From: a virus
DNA length: 34,251 nt
Virus record (IMG/VR): IMGVR_UViG_3300042453_000219
Coordinates: 1-34,251 of that record
Direction: 5' to 3' (one strand)
Shown: piece after piece, positions 12,335 through 20,325 of the stretch
Numbering within the stretch: position 1 is the first letter of the stretch
How the letters are laid out: every line of letters begins with the position of its first letter
Made by a program: the position numbers and the translations under genes
The notes under the pieces: model-generated
Told to the model about the DNA's origin: nothing
The model's input: only the letters and a program-made list of their open reading frames with translations
Databases searched by the model: none

Positions 12335-12501
12335 CCGATCCCGCACTCGCCTACATCCAGATCACACAACGTCTAAACGACCTCGGGAAAGAACTCCGCA
12401 ACACAAACTCTGAGAGCAAAGAATCTATTCTAATGAGCTGCCATGTGATACGATCTCATCTATCACAGATAATGGAGTGGGCAGAATGTCAGAAGAAGTG
12501 A
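12331..12501 (+). CDS. Small helical protein, unknown
   Basis: The 56-residue protein begins MTDPALAYIQITQRLNDLGKEL and has a second helix including SHLSQIMEWAE. The start overlaps the previous stop by ATGA and the 3' end overlaps the next gene by 16 bases, so it is embedded in a compact early operon. No motif indicates function. It is included because of the overlaps and amphipathic helix pattern. Confidence 0.5.
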   Translation: MTDPALAYIQITQRLNDLGKELRNTNSESKESILMSCHVIRSHLSQIMEWAECQKK

Positions 12502-12734
12502 AGCCGCAGAGATCGGGCGCGATCACGAAGATCTTGGAAAGCCTAAAGCCAGGAGACCCGCTTACCCATGCCGCGCTTATGGAGAAGAACCCAGAGCTAA
12601 AGCATGAGCAGATCGGCATGAGCCTTTCCTACCTCAACAAGAAAGGGCTAATAGATCGGGAGAAAGTAGCCAGATCCAAAGCCTTTGGCCGTAGAGAAGT
12701 CTATGCCTACAAGCTAAAGCCCAAAGATGCCTAA
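12486..12734 (+). CDS. Winged-helix-like DNA-binding protein
   Basis: Starting at ATG 12486 (GGAG about eight bases upstream), the protein has 82 residues. It follows a winged-helix plan: ITKILESLKPGDPLTHAALMEK, a second helix HEQIGMSLSYLNKKGLID, then a beta wing with GRREVYAYKL. The plan matches small phage regulators and DNA-binding accessory proteins. It is the third HTH-type protein in this arm and the last gene before the glycosyltransferase, so it may help govern the step from early to late genes. That role is an inference. It overlaps the glycosyltransferase start by eight bases. Confidence 0.65.
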   Translation: MSEEVKPQRSGAITKILESLKPGDPLTHAALMEKNPELKHEQIGMSLSYLNKKGLIDREKVARSKAFGRREVYAYKLKPKDA

Positions 12735-13413
12735 GACGTTGTCGCTGCTTACCGCGACAGGTTGCCGCCCAGAAGCATTTTTCATCTGCCAGACTCTTAT
12801 GGGGAACCAAACCTATACGGGTCCGGTCAGATGGGTTATCGTCGACGACGGTAAAGACCCCCAAAAGATCACAATAGAACGCGACTGGGAAATAAAGGTC
12901 ATTCGCAGAGAGCCATTCTGGAAGCCAGGACAAAACACTCAAGCCCAGAATCTATTGCTCGGCCTCAAGCATTGCACCGACAAGCTCGCAATAATAGAAG
13001 ACGACGATTATTACCATCCGGACTGGCTAACCGCAGTCTCAGAGATGCTTAATCATGCAGAGCTGGTGGGCGAATCCCACGCCAGGTATTACAACATCAG
13101 GACCAAGACCGCCAAGACAGGCAAGAATAAAAGCCATTCCAGCCTTTGCTCGACGGCCATGAGGGGTAAGGCCATCCAGACATTTGCAAGGGTCTCTAGG
13201 CCGAACGTGCGCTTTATAGACAAGGATCTCTGGCAAAAGCATTCGGACAAGAAATTATTTCCCACGAATTATGTGGTCGGAATCAAGGGTATGCCTGGGC
13301 GAGACGGGATCGGGACCGGCCATAACTCACTACCCGTAGATGACCAAGACCGATCTATATTTAAGGCGTGGGTAAAAGACCACGAACTATATGCACAAGT
13401 CGGCACTAGATAA
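12727..13413 (+). CDS. Glycosyltransferase, family 2-like (GT-A fold)
   Basis: The 228-residue protein opens LSLLTATGCRPE, has WVIVDDGKDP near residue 38, and the metal-binding acidic cluster IIEDDDYYHPDWL near residue 90. These are the nucleotide-sugar and DXD motifs of GT-A glycosyltransferases. The C-terminal half contains FPTNYVVGIKGMPGRDGIG. No membrane segment is present, so it acts in the cytoplasm. Donor and acceptor are unknown. It is followed by an overlapping methyltransferase gene and precedes terminase, suggesting a sugar-modifying unit placed at the start of the late genes. Confidence 0.75.
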   Translation: MPKTLSLLTATGCRPEAFFICQTLMGNQTYTGPVRWVIVDDGKDPQKITIERDWEIKVIRREPFWKPGQNTQAQNLLLGLKHCTDKLAIIEDDDYYHPDWLTAVSEMLNHAELVGESHARYYNIRTKTAKTGKNKSHSSLCSTAMRGKAIQTFARVSRPNVRFIDKDLWQKHSDKKLFPTNYVVGIKGMPGRDGIGTGHNSLPVDDQDRSIFKAWVKDHELYAQVGTR

Positions 13414-13900
13414 CGCCAAGCGATTCTTCCGCGACCACGGCAAAGAATTCCAGTCTGGCCGTGTAGTAGATATTGGCTCGCAAGATATAAACGGAAGCCT
13501 AAAGGAAGCCACCCCGAGTAGATTCGTCTACATCGGCGTGGACTATGCGCCAGGCAAGAACGTCGAGATCATCCTAGAAGACCCGTATCTATTCCCACTA
13601 CAGGACAACTATTGCGAGATCACGGTATCAAGCTCGGTCTTTGAACACTCCGAGTTCTTCTGGATGACTTTCTTAGAAATGGTCAGGATTACAAAGCCTA
13701 GAGGCTATATATACATAAACGCCCCAAGCAAAGGTAAGGTCCACAGACACCCAGTAGATTGCTGGAGGTTCTACCCAGACGCAGGAAAAGCCCTAGCAAA
13801 CTGGGCAACGGCAGCAAATAAACCAGTAACCCTACTAGACAGCTACACAGATCCAGGACAAGAATGGGGTGACTACGTCGCCATTTATAGAAAGCAATAG
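13391..13900 (+). CDS. SAM-dependent methyltransferase, class I (type 11-like)
   Basis: The 169-residue protein has motif I as RVVDIGSQDINGS near residue 24, an acidic second strand (YIGVDYAPG), then VSSSVFEHSEFF and the motif III-like region MVRITKPRGYIYINAPS. This is a small Rossmann methyltransferase of the methyltransf_11 type, which more often act on small molecules, sugars or proteins than on DNA. No target-recognition domain is present. Its start lies 23 bases inside the glycosyltransferase gene, so the two are probably co-made and may modify the same glycan. The acceptor is unknown. Confidence 0.75.
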   Translation: MHKSALDNAKRFFRDHGKEFQSGRVVDIGSQDINGSLKEATPSRFVYIGVDYAPGKNVEIILEDPYLFPLQDNYCEITVSSSVFEHSEFFWMTFLEMVRITKPRGYIYINAPSKGKVHRHPVDCWRFYPDAGKALANWATAANKPVTLLDSYTDPGQEWGDYVAIYRKQ

Positions 13901-13903
13901 ATC

Positions 13904-14272
13904 ATGGCCAGACCAAGCACACTAGAAGACAACATAGAACCAGCACTCAAGTATGTGAACGGTGGGTACTTAGAGGCTGGAGACGTAATCCCAACCGTCG
14001 CAGGATTAGCTGTATCTTTGGGCAAAAGACGAGAAACTATGCACGTCTGGGCAAAGGAAAACGAGAAATTTTCTAACATTATTGAGGCTTTACTTTCGTT
14101 ACAAGAGAAAGGGCTTATAAACAACAGCCTAACTGGTAACTTTAACCCGACGATTACCAAGCTCCTGCTTAGCAAACATGGCTACTCTGAACGCCAAGAG
14201 ATTGAGAACAGATACCCAGATGGCGCACCTAGCGTTGAGGTAGTCTGGAAAAACCCGCCAAGTGAAGGTTGA
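13904..14272 (+). CDS. terS: Terminase small subunit
   Basis: The 122-residue protein fits the P22 gp3-like small terminase group. The N-terminal half carries the DNA-recognition helices (AGLAVSLGKRRETMHVWAKE). The middle has the oligomerisation hairpin with LLSLQEKGLINNSL, followed by FNPTITKLLLSKHGY, a diagnostic signature. It binds the packaging site and feeds DNA to the large subunit. The large subunit gene begins 11 bases before its stop. The length is typical. No cohesive-end site could be located by eye, and headful packaging would agree with a circularly permuted assembly. Confidence 0.85.
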   Translation: MARPSTLEDNIEPALKYVNGGYLEAGDVIPTVAGLAVSLGKRRETMHVWAKENEKFSNIIEALLSLQEKGLINNSLTGNFNPTITKLLLSKHGYSERQEIENRYPDGAPSVEVVWKNPPSEG

Positions 14273-15443
14273 GCTACCAGAAGCCTTCCAGTTTTTAACC
14301 CAGCCAGCACGATACAAGGTTGCCTACGGTGGCCGAGGATCAGCTAAGAGCTGGTCTGTTGCCCGCGTCTTATGCCTCCTGGCCGCAAGCAAACCCGTTC
14401 GTATCCTCTGCGCCCGAGAACTTCAGTCATCTATCAGGGATTCCGTACACCGCCTCTTGGCTGACCAGATAGAAGCACTCAACCTATCCGCTAGGCTAGA
14501 AATACAGAACGCAGAGATCCGTGGGGTCAACGGCTCGCTCTTTATCTTCGAAGGTCTAAGACACAACACCACCAAGATCAAGTCTATGGAAGGCATAGAC
14601 ATCTGCTGGGTAGAAGAAGCCGAACGGGTATCAGAGGAATCATGGAAAATTCTTGTGCCTACCATCCGCAAGCCTGGCTCAGAGATATGGGTCACGTTCA
14701 ACCCCGAGCAGGAGACCGATCCAACGTATACGCGGTTCGTAAAGAACCCACCACCAGACGCAATAGTTCGCAAGGTCAACCATGACCAAAACCCTTGGTT
14801 CCCGATAGAACTCCGCAAAGAGATGGAGTACGACTACAGGGTAGACCCAGACTCAGCCGCGCACATCTGGGGTGGTGAATGCAAGAAGATCGGGGATGCC
14901 CAGGTGCTGAAGGGCAAGTGGACAATAGACGACTTCACCCCAGAGGCAGACTGGAACGGACCTTATTACGGAGCAGACTGGGGCTTCTCGCAAGATCCAA
15001 CTACGCTGGTAAGAATGTGGATACATAAGCGGAATCTCTACATAGAGTACGAGGCTTACGGGGTAGGCGTAGAGATCACAGAGACACCAGCCCTATTCGA
15101 TAACGTGCCTGGTAGCCGCAACCACACTATCCGCGCAGACTCGGCTAGACCGGAAACCATCTCTTATATGAAGCGGCAAGGCTTCAACATCATAGCCGCC
15201 AAGAAGGGGCCAGGTTCGGTAGAGGACGGGATCGCGCACCTCCGAGGCTATGAGAAGATCATCATTCACCCTAGATGCAAGTACGCCGCGCAAGAGGCTA
15301 GACTGTACTCATACAAGGTCGATAAATTGACGGGCGACATTTTGCCTATACTTTTGGATGCGAACAACCATATAATCGACGCAGTTAGATACGGGCTTGA
15401 GCCTGTTATCAAACCCGCCAAACTGATAATGGAGTGGGCCTGA
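14262..15443 (+). CDS. terL: Terminase large subunit (ATPase and nuclease)
   Basis: The 393-residue protein has Walker A GGRGSAKS (residues 23-30), Walker B ICWVEEAE (114-121) and the coupling region VTFNPEQ. The C-terminal RNase H-like nuclease shows acidic residues at D239 (YYGADWG), D293 (RADSA) and D374 (IIDAVRYG). It is of the PBSX/phage-terminase-2 type. It pumps DNA into the prohead and cuts it. The start is GTG 14262, within the small-subunit gene. It shares its stop with the portal start as TGATG. All key residues are intact. Confidence 0.95.
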   Translation: MKVELPEAFQFLTQPARYKVAYGGRGSAKSWSVARVLCLLAASKPVRILCARELQSSIRDSVHRLLADQIEALNLSARLEIQNAEIRGVNGSLFIFEGLRHNTTKIKSMEGIDICWVEEAERVSEESWKILVPTIRKPGSEIWVTFNPEQETDPTYTRFVKNPPPDAIVRKVNHDQNPWFPIELRKEMEYDYRVDPDSAAHIWGGECKKIGDAQVLKGKWTIDDFTPEADWNGPYYGADWGFSQDPTTLVRMWIHKRNLYIEYEAYGVGVEITETPALFDNVPGSRNHTIRADSARPETISYMKRQGFNIIAAKKGPGSVEDGIAHLRGYEKIIIHPRCKYAAQEARLYSYKVDKLTGDILPILLDANNHIIDAVRYGLEPVIKPAKLIMEWA

Positions 15444-16690
15444 TGCGTCTCCTCGACTTTTTCCGACGAACGGAACAAAAAAGCTATTCCTCCCCAGAGC
15501 TGCTATTGAGCTATTACGGCAAGACTCCACAGTTCAATAGCTGGGACGCTACCAAAGCAATCAAGGAAGGTTTCAAGCACTCCACCTGGGTCTACTCTTG
15601 CGTCAACCTACGAGCGTCTTCTGCCGCTTCCGTTCCTTGGATCGTAGAGCGCAAAATCGAGGATGGATGGGAAAAGGTAGAAGGTACGCCGATCAACGCG
15701 CTACTAGAAAAGCCAAACCCAGACATGGACTGGGCGACGATGATCCAATACTGCGTCCAGCACCTAGATCTTAGCGGCAATGCTTACTGGTCTAAGGTAA
15801 GGGCAGGCAATATGGTCGCTGAACTTTGGCCGCTTATGCCCGATGCCTTGCGTGTAGTTCCTGGTTCTATTCGATTGGTCGAGCGTTACGAGTACAACCT
15901 TGGCGTGGCAAGGCGAGATATCCCGCCCGAGGACATGATCCATTTCAAGTATCCAGACCCAGGCAATCTATGGTTTGGCTGCTCTCCTCTACACTCTGCC
16001 GCACAAGCCGTAGACATTGACAACGAATCGGAGCGATTCCAGAAGGTAAGCCTGGAGAACCGTGGGCTTTCCGATATTCATTTCGAGATACCGCCTGAGG
16101 CAACAGCCGAACAGGTACGCCAACTGCGGGACATATACGCAGAGCAGCAGGCAGGCCCGCGCAATGCTCGCAAGGCGTTATTTAGTTCTGCCAAGGCGAC
16201 GATGCTTAACACGACAGCTGCCGAGCTAGACTTCGTAGAATCCCGCCGGTTTATCCGCGATGAGATCTGCTCTGCCTTTGGCGTACCGCCACCGATGGTG
16301 GGCAACTATGAGAAGGCAACGCTGGCCAACATAGAGACCGCCCGCCAAATCTTCTGGCGCGACACCATGATTCCCGTACTAGATAAGCTCTCGGGAATCC
16401 TCAACCTTCAGCTTGTCGCCGAGTACGGTTCCGAACTACGGATTCGGTACGACCTATCCCAAGTGGATGCGTTGCAAGAAAACTACACCGAGAAGGTCAA
16501 CAACGCACGCGGCTTGTGGAGCATGGGTCTGCCGTGGAACGAGATAAACCGCCGTCTCGAGATGGGCTTTGAAGACGTAGAGGGCGGCGAGATCGGTTAT
16601 TTGCCTGCTGGTCTATTGCCTACGAACTACGAGGAAACCGGAGAGCCGTTAGACCCAACGGTGGCTAAGAACCTGGCTTACGGCAAATAG
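15443..16690 (+). CDS. Portal protein, HK97 family
   Basis: From ATG 15443 (GGAG eight bases upstream) the protein has 415 residues, typical for HK97-type portals. Recognisable parts are STWVYSCVNLRASSAASVPW, the long central region with HLDLSGNAYW and PPEDMIHFKYPDP, the stretch VESRRFIRDEICSAFGVPP-MVG, and ETARQIFWRDTMIPVLDKL. It forms the twelve-part ring at one capsid vertex through which DNA moves. An earlier GTG at 15434 overlaps the ribosome site and is less likely. Unusually, the next gene is a glycosyltransferase and not the protease or head protein. Confidence 0.93.
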   Translation: MRLLDFFRRTEQKSYSSPELLLSYYGKTPQFNSWDATKAIKEGFKHSTWVYSCVNLRASSAASVPWIVERKIEDGWEKVEGTPINALLEKPNPDMDWATMIQYCVQHLDLSGNAYWSKVRAGNMVAELWPLMPDALRVVPGSIRLVERYEYNLGVARRDIPPEDMIHFKYPDPGNLWFGCSPLHSAAQAVDIDNESERFQKVSLENRGLSDIHFEIPPEATAEQVRQLRDIYAEQQAGPRNARKALFSSAKATMLNTTAAELDFVESRRFIRDEICSAFGVPPPMVGNYEKATLANIETARQIFWRDTMIPVLDKLSGILNLQLVAEYGSELRIRYDLSQVDALQENYTEKVNNARGLWSMGLPWNEINRRLEMGFEDVEGGEIGYLPAGLLPTNYEETGEPLDPTVAKNLAYGK

Positions 16691-17386
16691 ATGTTGACCG
16701 TCGTAACTTGGCTTTGGCGGCAACCTAGACGACAAATCTTCTACAGACCGGCTCATGTCGAGGCATGGGCCAACATGGTCTCCAGGAACCTTACGATTCC
16801 TCACCGGCTGCTCTGTATTACCGACCGCCCCCAAGATATAAGCAAAGACATTCCAACGTATCAGCTCTGGGATGCGCCAAGCGTAGTCAATCCTAACTGG
16901 GGCATAACTCGTCCCCAATGCTATGTGCGTCTAAAAGCATTCTCCAAGGACATCCGAGAAGTCTTGGGCGATAGGTTTGTAAGCATTGACCTCGATTGCG
17001 TCGTGACTGGCAACTTAGACAAGACGCTAGGCCGCACAGAGGACTTTATAATCAACGCGGGCGAGACCAAGCGCAATACCTACAACGGTTCTATGTGGAT
17101 GATGAAATCCGGCGCAAGGCGCAAGGTCTGGGATCAGTTTGGGCAAGAAGGAATTATGAGGGCGCTCAAAAATGGCTACATGGGTTCCGATCAAGCCTGG
17201 ATCAGAGAATGCTTAGGGCCAGACGAGGCGACATGGAAAGCCCCAGAGGTCTGCTCGTTCGTTCGCGTTCGCACCGTTCCAAAATGGGAACCGACCGAAA
17301 CTTCTATTGTTTTCTTTCAAGGGTCTATAAAGCCTTGGGATGCCATCGCTCAAAAGATGCCGTGGGTAAAGGCTAACTACAAATGA
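16691..17386 (+). CDS. Glycosyltransferase-like protein with DXD motif
   Basis: The 231-residue protein begins LTVVTWLWRQPRR and has WANMVSRNLTIPHRLLCITD near residue 27. It carries a metal-site motif VSIDLDCVVTGNLD near residue 98, then NGSMWMMKSG and GSDQAWI. These are features of GT8-like and related GT-A enzymes that use nucleotide sugars. It starts directly after the portal stop and overlaps the next gene by ATGA. Together with the two following genes it forms a three-gene sugar block within the capsid module. Acceptor unknown; virion protein glycosylation is one option. Confidence 0.7.
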   Translation: MLTVVTWLWRQPRRQIFYRPAHVEAWANMVSRNLTIPHRLLCITDRPQDISKDIPTYQLWDAPSVVNPNWGITRPQCYVRLKAFSKDIREVLGDRFVSIDLDCVVTGNLDKTLGRTEDFIINAGETKRNTYNGSMWMMKSGARRKVWDQFGQEGIMRALKNGYMGSDQAWIRECLGPDEATWKAPEVCSFVRVRTVPKWEPTETSIVFFQGSIKPWDAIAQKMPWVKANYK

Positions 17387-18048
17387 ATCTGCTCATCGTC
17401 GGCTTTAATAGATCGTTTTCCCATTGCTGGCCTAGTATCCAAGAAAAGTGGCTACCGCACACAGACAGGATCTTCTATTGCGTCTCCCGCACCAAGGGCG
17501 CGGTTAAGAACGAGCGCAGCGGTGAGGATGGTATGGGCGAGTGGGATCTTGGTATAGACGCATCTGCTGGCTTATATCTCGACCAGGCTTATGTAGACGA
17601 CCAATGTGCCAAGACCTACAAGATCGCGCTCAACGCAGGCGTATGGCAACGCTGGACACCAGAAACCCTGCATAACCTGGTGCGCTATCTATATGTGATT
17701 AGTCGTGCGGCTTGGTTCGTACCGGCAGAGAGAACGGCGGTCATACGCTGCGATATGCTTCATCACGACGACATAGATCCAGGTACAGGGAACATATTTC
17801 CCGCATGGCATAACTGGGCAGGGCTAAACGATAGGGTTGCGATCCTTGAGCCAGACGCACTACAGGCTTACTTGAGACGCTACGACAGGATCAAGGAGTA
17901 CATAGGCAAGGGCAATCAGCTGCACTCCGAGCGATTTCTTAAGTGGGCGATGGGTGACTTTCACTATGTAAAGGTTGATGGTATGAAATGCTCCAGGGTC
18001 CGCGTAGGCGGCAAGGTCAAAGAAGAAAAATTCGAGAGGGGCAGATGA
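17383..18048 (+). CDS. Glycosyltransferase-like protein, unassigned family
   Basis: The 221-residue protein begins LLIVGFNRSFSHCWPSI, with a strand-and-glycine opening, then DRIFYCVSRTKG. It has a helical section around HNLVRYLYVISRAAWF, followed by TAVIRCDMLHHDDIDP near residue 120 and DRVAILEP. The layout suggests a GT-A-like alpha/beta fold with an acidic metal site (the RCDM or HHDDID segment), but the family assignment is weak. ATGA overlaps tie it to the glycosyltransferases on either side. It may transfer a sugar in series with them. Confidence 0.5.
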   Translation: MNLLIVGFNRSFSHCWPSIQEKWLPHTDRIFYCVSRTKGAVKNERSGEDGMGEWDLGIDASAGLYLDQAYVDDQCAKTYKIALNAGVWQRWTPETLHNLVRYLYVISRAAWFVPAERTAVIRCDMLHHDDIDPGTGNIFPAWHNWAGLNDRVAILEPDALQAYLRRYDRIKEYIGKGNQLHSERFLKWAMGDFHYVKVDGMKCSRVRVGGKVKEEKFERGR

Positions 18049-18746
18049 ATCTCATATACGCCTATTACGAGAATGGCGGGATGCTGGACCGGCAAGTAGA
18101 AGAATGGCAGTCCTACGCGCCAGAGGTAAAAGAGAAACTCCAAATCTTTATGGTCGATGACGGTAGCCAGAAAGACTTAGCCGTAAACCATCTCAAGCCG
18201 GTTGGCTTCCCGATCCACCTTTACCGCGTGATTCCTAATCTAGTGTGGAATCAGACTGGCGCTAGAAATCTTGCGATGCACAACGCCACCGATGACTGGT
18301 GTTTTATGATGGACATGGACTGTTTATTGCCCGCAGAGCAGGCCGAGCGCTTAGTTAAGTTTCAGACTAACAAGCGCCGCTACTATATGCCCGAGGCTAG
18401 AAACTATGATGGCCAACTAGAGCATCGCCATCCTAATTGCATATTGGTCGAGCGCAGCGTCTTTTGGCAATCCGGTGGATACGATGAAGACTTTCAGGGC
18501 TGGTATGGATCAGACGCACCATTTAAAACGGCTCTATCTCGGGTGGCTAGGCGTATTGACACAAACGCATGGTTCATAAAGCGTGTCCGCCGAGAAGAAA
18601 TTCCCGATGCCTCAACTACCGAATGGGGCAGGAAAGGAACCGAATACCACTCTATGCAAAACCCAGTCTTGCGGGCTAAGCGCAAAACGATATATAAAGC
18701 TGAGAACCCGTTGCGGTTTCCTTGGGAAAAGGTATGCGTTATATAA
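18045..18746 (+). CDS. Glycosyltransferase, family 2 (GT-A)
   Basis: Starting at ATG 18045 (GAGAGGGG upstream), the protein has 233 residues. It shows LQIFMVDDGSQKD near residue 37, GARNLAMHNATDDWCFMMDMDCLL (acceptor-side Arg-Asn and the DMD metal site) near 70-92, and SGGYDEDFQGWYGSD near 145, a typical GT2 arrangement like chondroitin or GalNAc transferases. It is the clearest glycosyltransferase of the block. It is cytoplasmic with no membrane span, so it probably acts on a soluble acceptor. It overlaps the head-morphogenesis gene by 13 bases. Confidence 0.8.
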   Translation: MNLIYAYYENGGMLDRQVEEWQSYAPEVKEKLQIFMVDDGSQKDLAVNHLKPVGFPIHLYRVIPNLVWNQTGARNLAMHNATDDWCFMMDMDCLLPAEQAERLVKFQTNKRRYYMPEARNYDGQLEHRHPNCILVERSVFWQSGGYDEDFQGWYGSDAPFKTALSRVARRIDTNAWFIKRVRREEIPDASTTEWGRKGTEYHSMQNPVLRAKRKTIYKAENPLRFPWEKVCVI

Positions 18747-19489
18747 CCGGCAAGAATAGAAGGCGAGAGGTTGCGCTACAGGGCGCACTCTTGGACCGTC
18801 TATCGGCTAGATTCCAAAGATCTATGGCCAGACAATTGTCCGCAGCCTACCGCGCAGGGTTGAAACAGTTTGAGCAGGACGGTGGAAGCTCTGGAATAGA
18901 TTCCGCAGTAGATCCTTTTGAGATTCGCCTAACCGCGACGATAAGCACTGAGGCCAGAGAGATTATCAAGACCTTTGGCGAACGGATCGCTGGCGAGAGC
19001 AAGATGCTTAAGAAAGATGTGGGCGACGATCCTTTCGAGGAAGCCCTAAAGCTATACATTAGAACCTACGGGGTACAACACGCGGAACTAATAAACCGCA
19101 CGACCAAGGAACAACTAAAGAAATTGATTGAGGTAGGAATAGATGAGGGGCTGGGTACAGAAGCGATTGCTCGCAATATACAAAAGCAGATCCCATCTAT
19201 TGCGCGATACAGGGCAGCGACTATCGCCAGGACAGAAACTCACACGGCGGCGAACGTTGGCTCACAGGCGGCTGCGGAAGCTACGGGATTAGCCCTGATA
19301 AAAGAATGGGGCGCAGCTGAAGACGAGCGCACCCGAGAAACTCACGCCGAGGCAGATGGCCAACAGGTCCCGATGGACGGATTATTTTCGGTGGGTGGTT
19401 ACGATCTACGATTCCCAGGCGACCCTTCTGGACCAGCGGAAGAAGTCATTAACTGCCGGTGCGTTCAATTATTCCTTGCTGCTGATTGA
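18734..19489 (+). CDS. Head morphogenesis protein, Mu F-like
   Basis: The protein has about 251 residues from ATG 18734; TTG 18722 is also possible and the ribosome site does not decide. The C-terminal half carries the Mu gpF-like signature: RYRAATIARTETHTAANVG, then KEWGAAEDERTRETHAEADGQ and a final EEVINCRCVQLF with the conserved NCRC. These proteins sit inside or at the portal vertex of the prohead and help assembly; some carry toxin or ADP-ribosyl domains, not seen here. In most relatives the gene directly follows the portal, so three glycosyltransferase genes appear to have been inserted between them. Confidence 0.85.
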   Translation: MRYITGKNRRREVALQGALLDRLSARFQRSMARQLSAAYRAGLKQFEQDGGSSGIDSAVDPFEIRLTATISTEAREIIKTFGERIAGESKMLKKDVGDDPFEEALKLYIRTYGVQHAELINRTTKEQLKKLIEVGIDEGLGTEAIARNIQKQIPSIARYRAATIARTETHTAANVGSQAAAEATGLALIKEWGAAEDERTRETHAEADGQQVPMDGLFSVGGYDLRFPGDPSGPAEEVINCRCVQLFLAAD

Positions 19490-19514
19490 TTAAATACGGC
19501 GCAAGGGTTATATT
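19486..19514 (+). promoter_or_regulatory. Candidate internal promoter before the capsid genes
   Basis: TTGATT (19486-19491) and TATATT (19509-19514) are 17 bases apart, in the short gap after the head-morphogenesis gene. Transcription would start close to the ATG at 19521, which has no ribosome site nearby, so the message might be leaderless. The match is good but unproven. Confidence 0.45.
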
Positions 19515-19520
19515 TTCGTC

Positions 19521-20312
19521 ATGGATGAAGACGAACTCATAAGCGCCTGTATAGCAGGCAAGATTGGCGAGGGCTGGGATCAAGACCAAGCCGTTGCTGC
19601 TTGCATCAATATGGCCGCAGAGGGAACTCTTAAAAAGGCTAAGAAAATGGAAACCAAGGCTCTTAAGTTCAACGAAAGTTATATCGACATGGACGAGCGC
19701 ACCTTCAAAGGGTACGCCTCGACCTTTAATAACGTCGATGAGGTTGGCGACATTATCGAGTCTGGCGCATTCACCAAGACAATCTCTGAGCGCGGTCCTA
19801 ATGGAACCAAGCAGATCAAGGTCCTTTGGCAACACTCCGAGCCGTTAGGGATGCCGACCATGATGGTTGAGGATTCCAAGGGGTTATATGTCGAGGGCAA
19901 GATCAGCAAGACCAGACTGGGCGACGAGGCCCTAGAGCTTATGCGCGACGGAGTAGTGGACAAGATGAGCATCGGTTTCTCTATCCCTGGTGGCAAGTCT
20001 GAGTGGGATCAGAAACGCAATGCCAGAATCATCCGAGAGGTAAAGCTCTTTGAGTTCTCGCCCGTTACCTTTCCAGCAAATGAGATGGCCACTATCGATG
20101 GCGTAAAGAACTTAGAAGGCATGATCGCTCTGGCAAAGAGTGGTCGTGAGTTATCCCCTGAGAATTTAGCCAAATTGCAAAGCGTGTATCAGCAACTAAA
20201 GACATTGTTAGAGGCAGAGCCGGAGATCACTCAGCCCGATAGTGTAGACATCGACCCGATTATTCAGTCGATCAAACAGCTGCAAACCTTTGCCTCAACC
20301 CGACTTTATTGA
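19521..20312 (+). CDS. Prohead protease, HK97 type (S78)
   Basis: The 263-residue protein has an N-terminal extension with a Cys-containing ELISACIAGKIGEGWDQDQA segment, seen in many phage proteases. The protease domain follows: FKGYASTFNNVDEVGD, VLWQHSEPLG (catalytic H105) and VDKMSIGFSIPG (catalytic Ser, probably S150), then FEFSPVTFPANEMA. It trims the delta domain of the capsid protein and the scaffold during maturation. A helical C-terminal part of about 60 residues may act as scaffold. ATG 19521 lacks a clear ribosome site but lies at the predicted start of a transcript. Confidence 0.9.
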   Translation: MDEDELISACIAGKIGEGWDQDQAVAACINMAAEGTLKKAKKMETKALKFNESYIDMDERTFKGYASTFNNVDEVGDIIESGAFTKTISERGPNGTKQIKVLWQHSEPLGMPTMMVEDSKGLYVEGKISKTRLGDEALELMRDGVVDKMSIGFSIPGGKSEWDQKRNARIIREVKLFEFSPVTFPANEMATIDGVKNLEGMIALAKSGRELSPENLAKLQSVYQQLKTLLEAEPEITQPDSVDIDPIIQSIKQLQTFASTRLY

Positions 20313-20325
20313 AAGGAAGTCCAAA

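Noticed and set aside
18722-18733. TTG 18722 as start of the head-morphogenesis gene
   Set aside because: No ribosome site precedes it and ATG 18734 gives a standard N-terminus; the choice is not certain.
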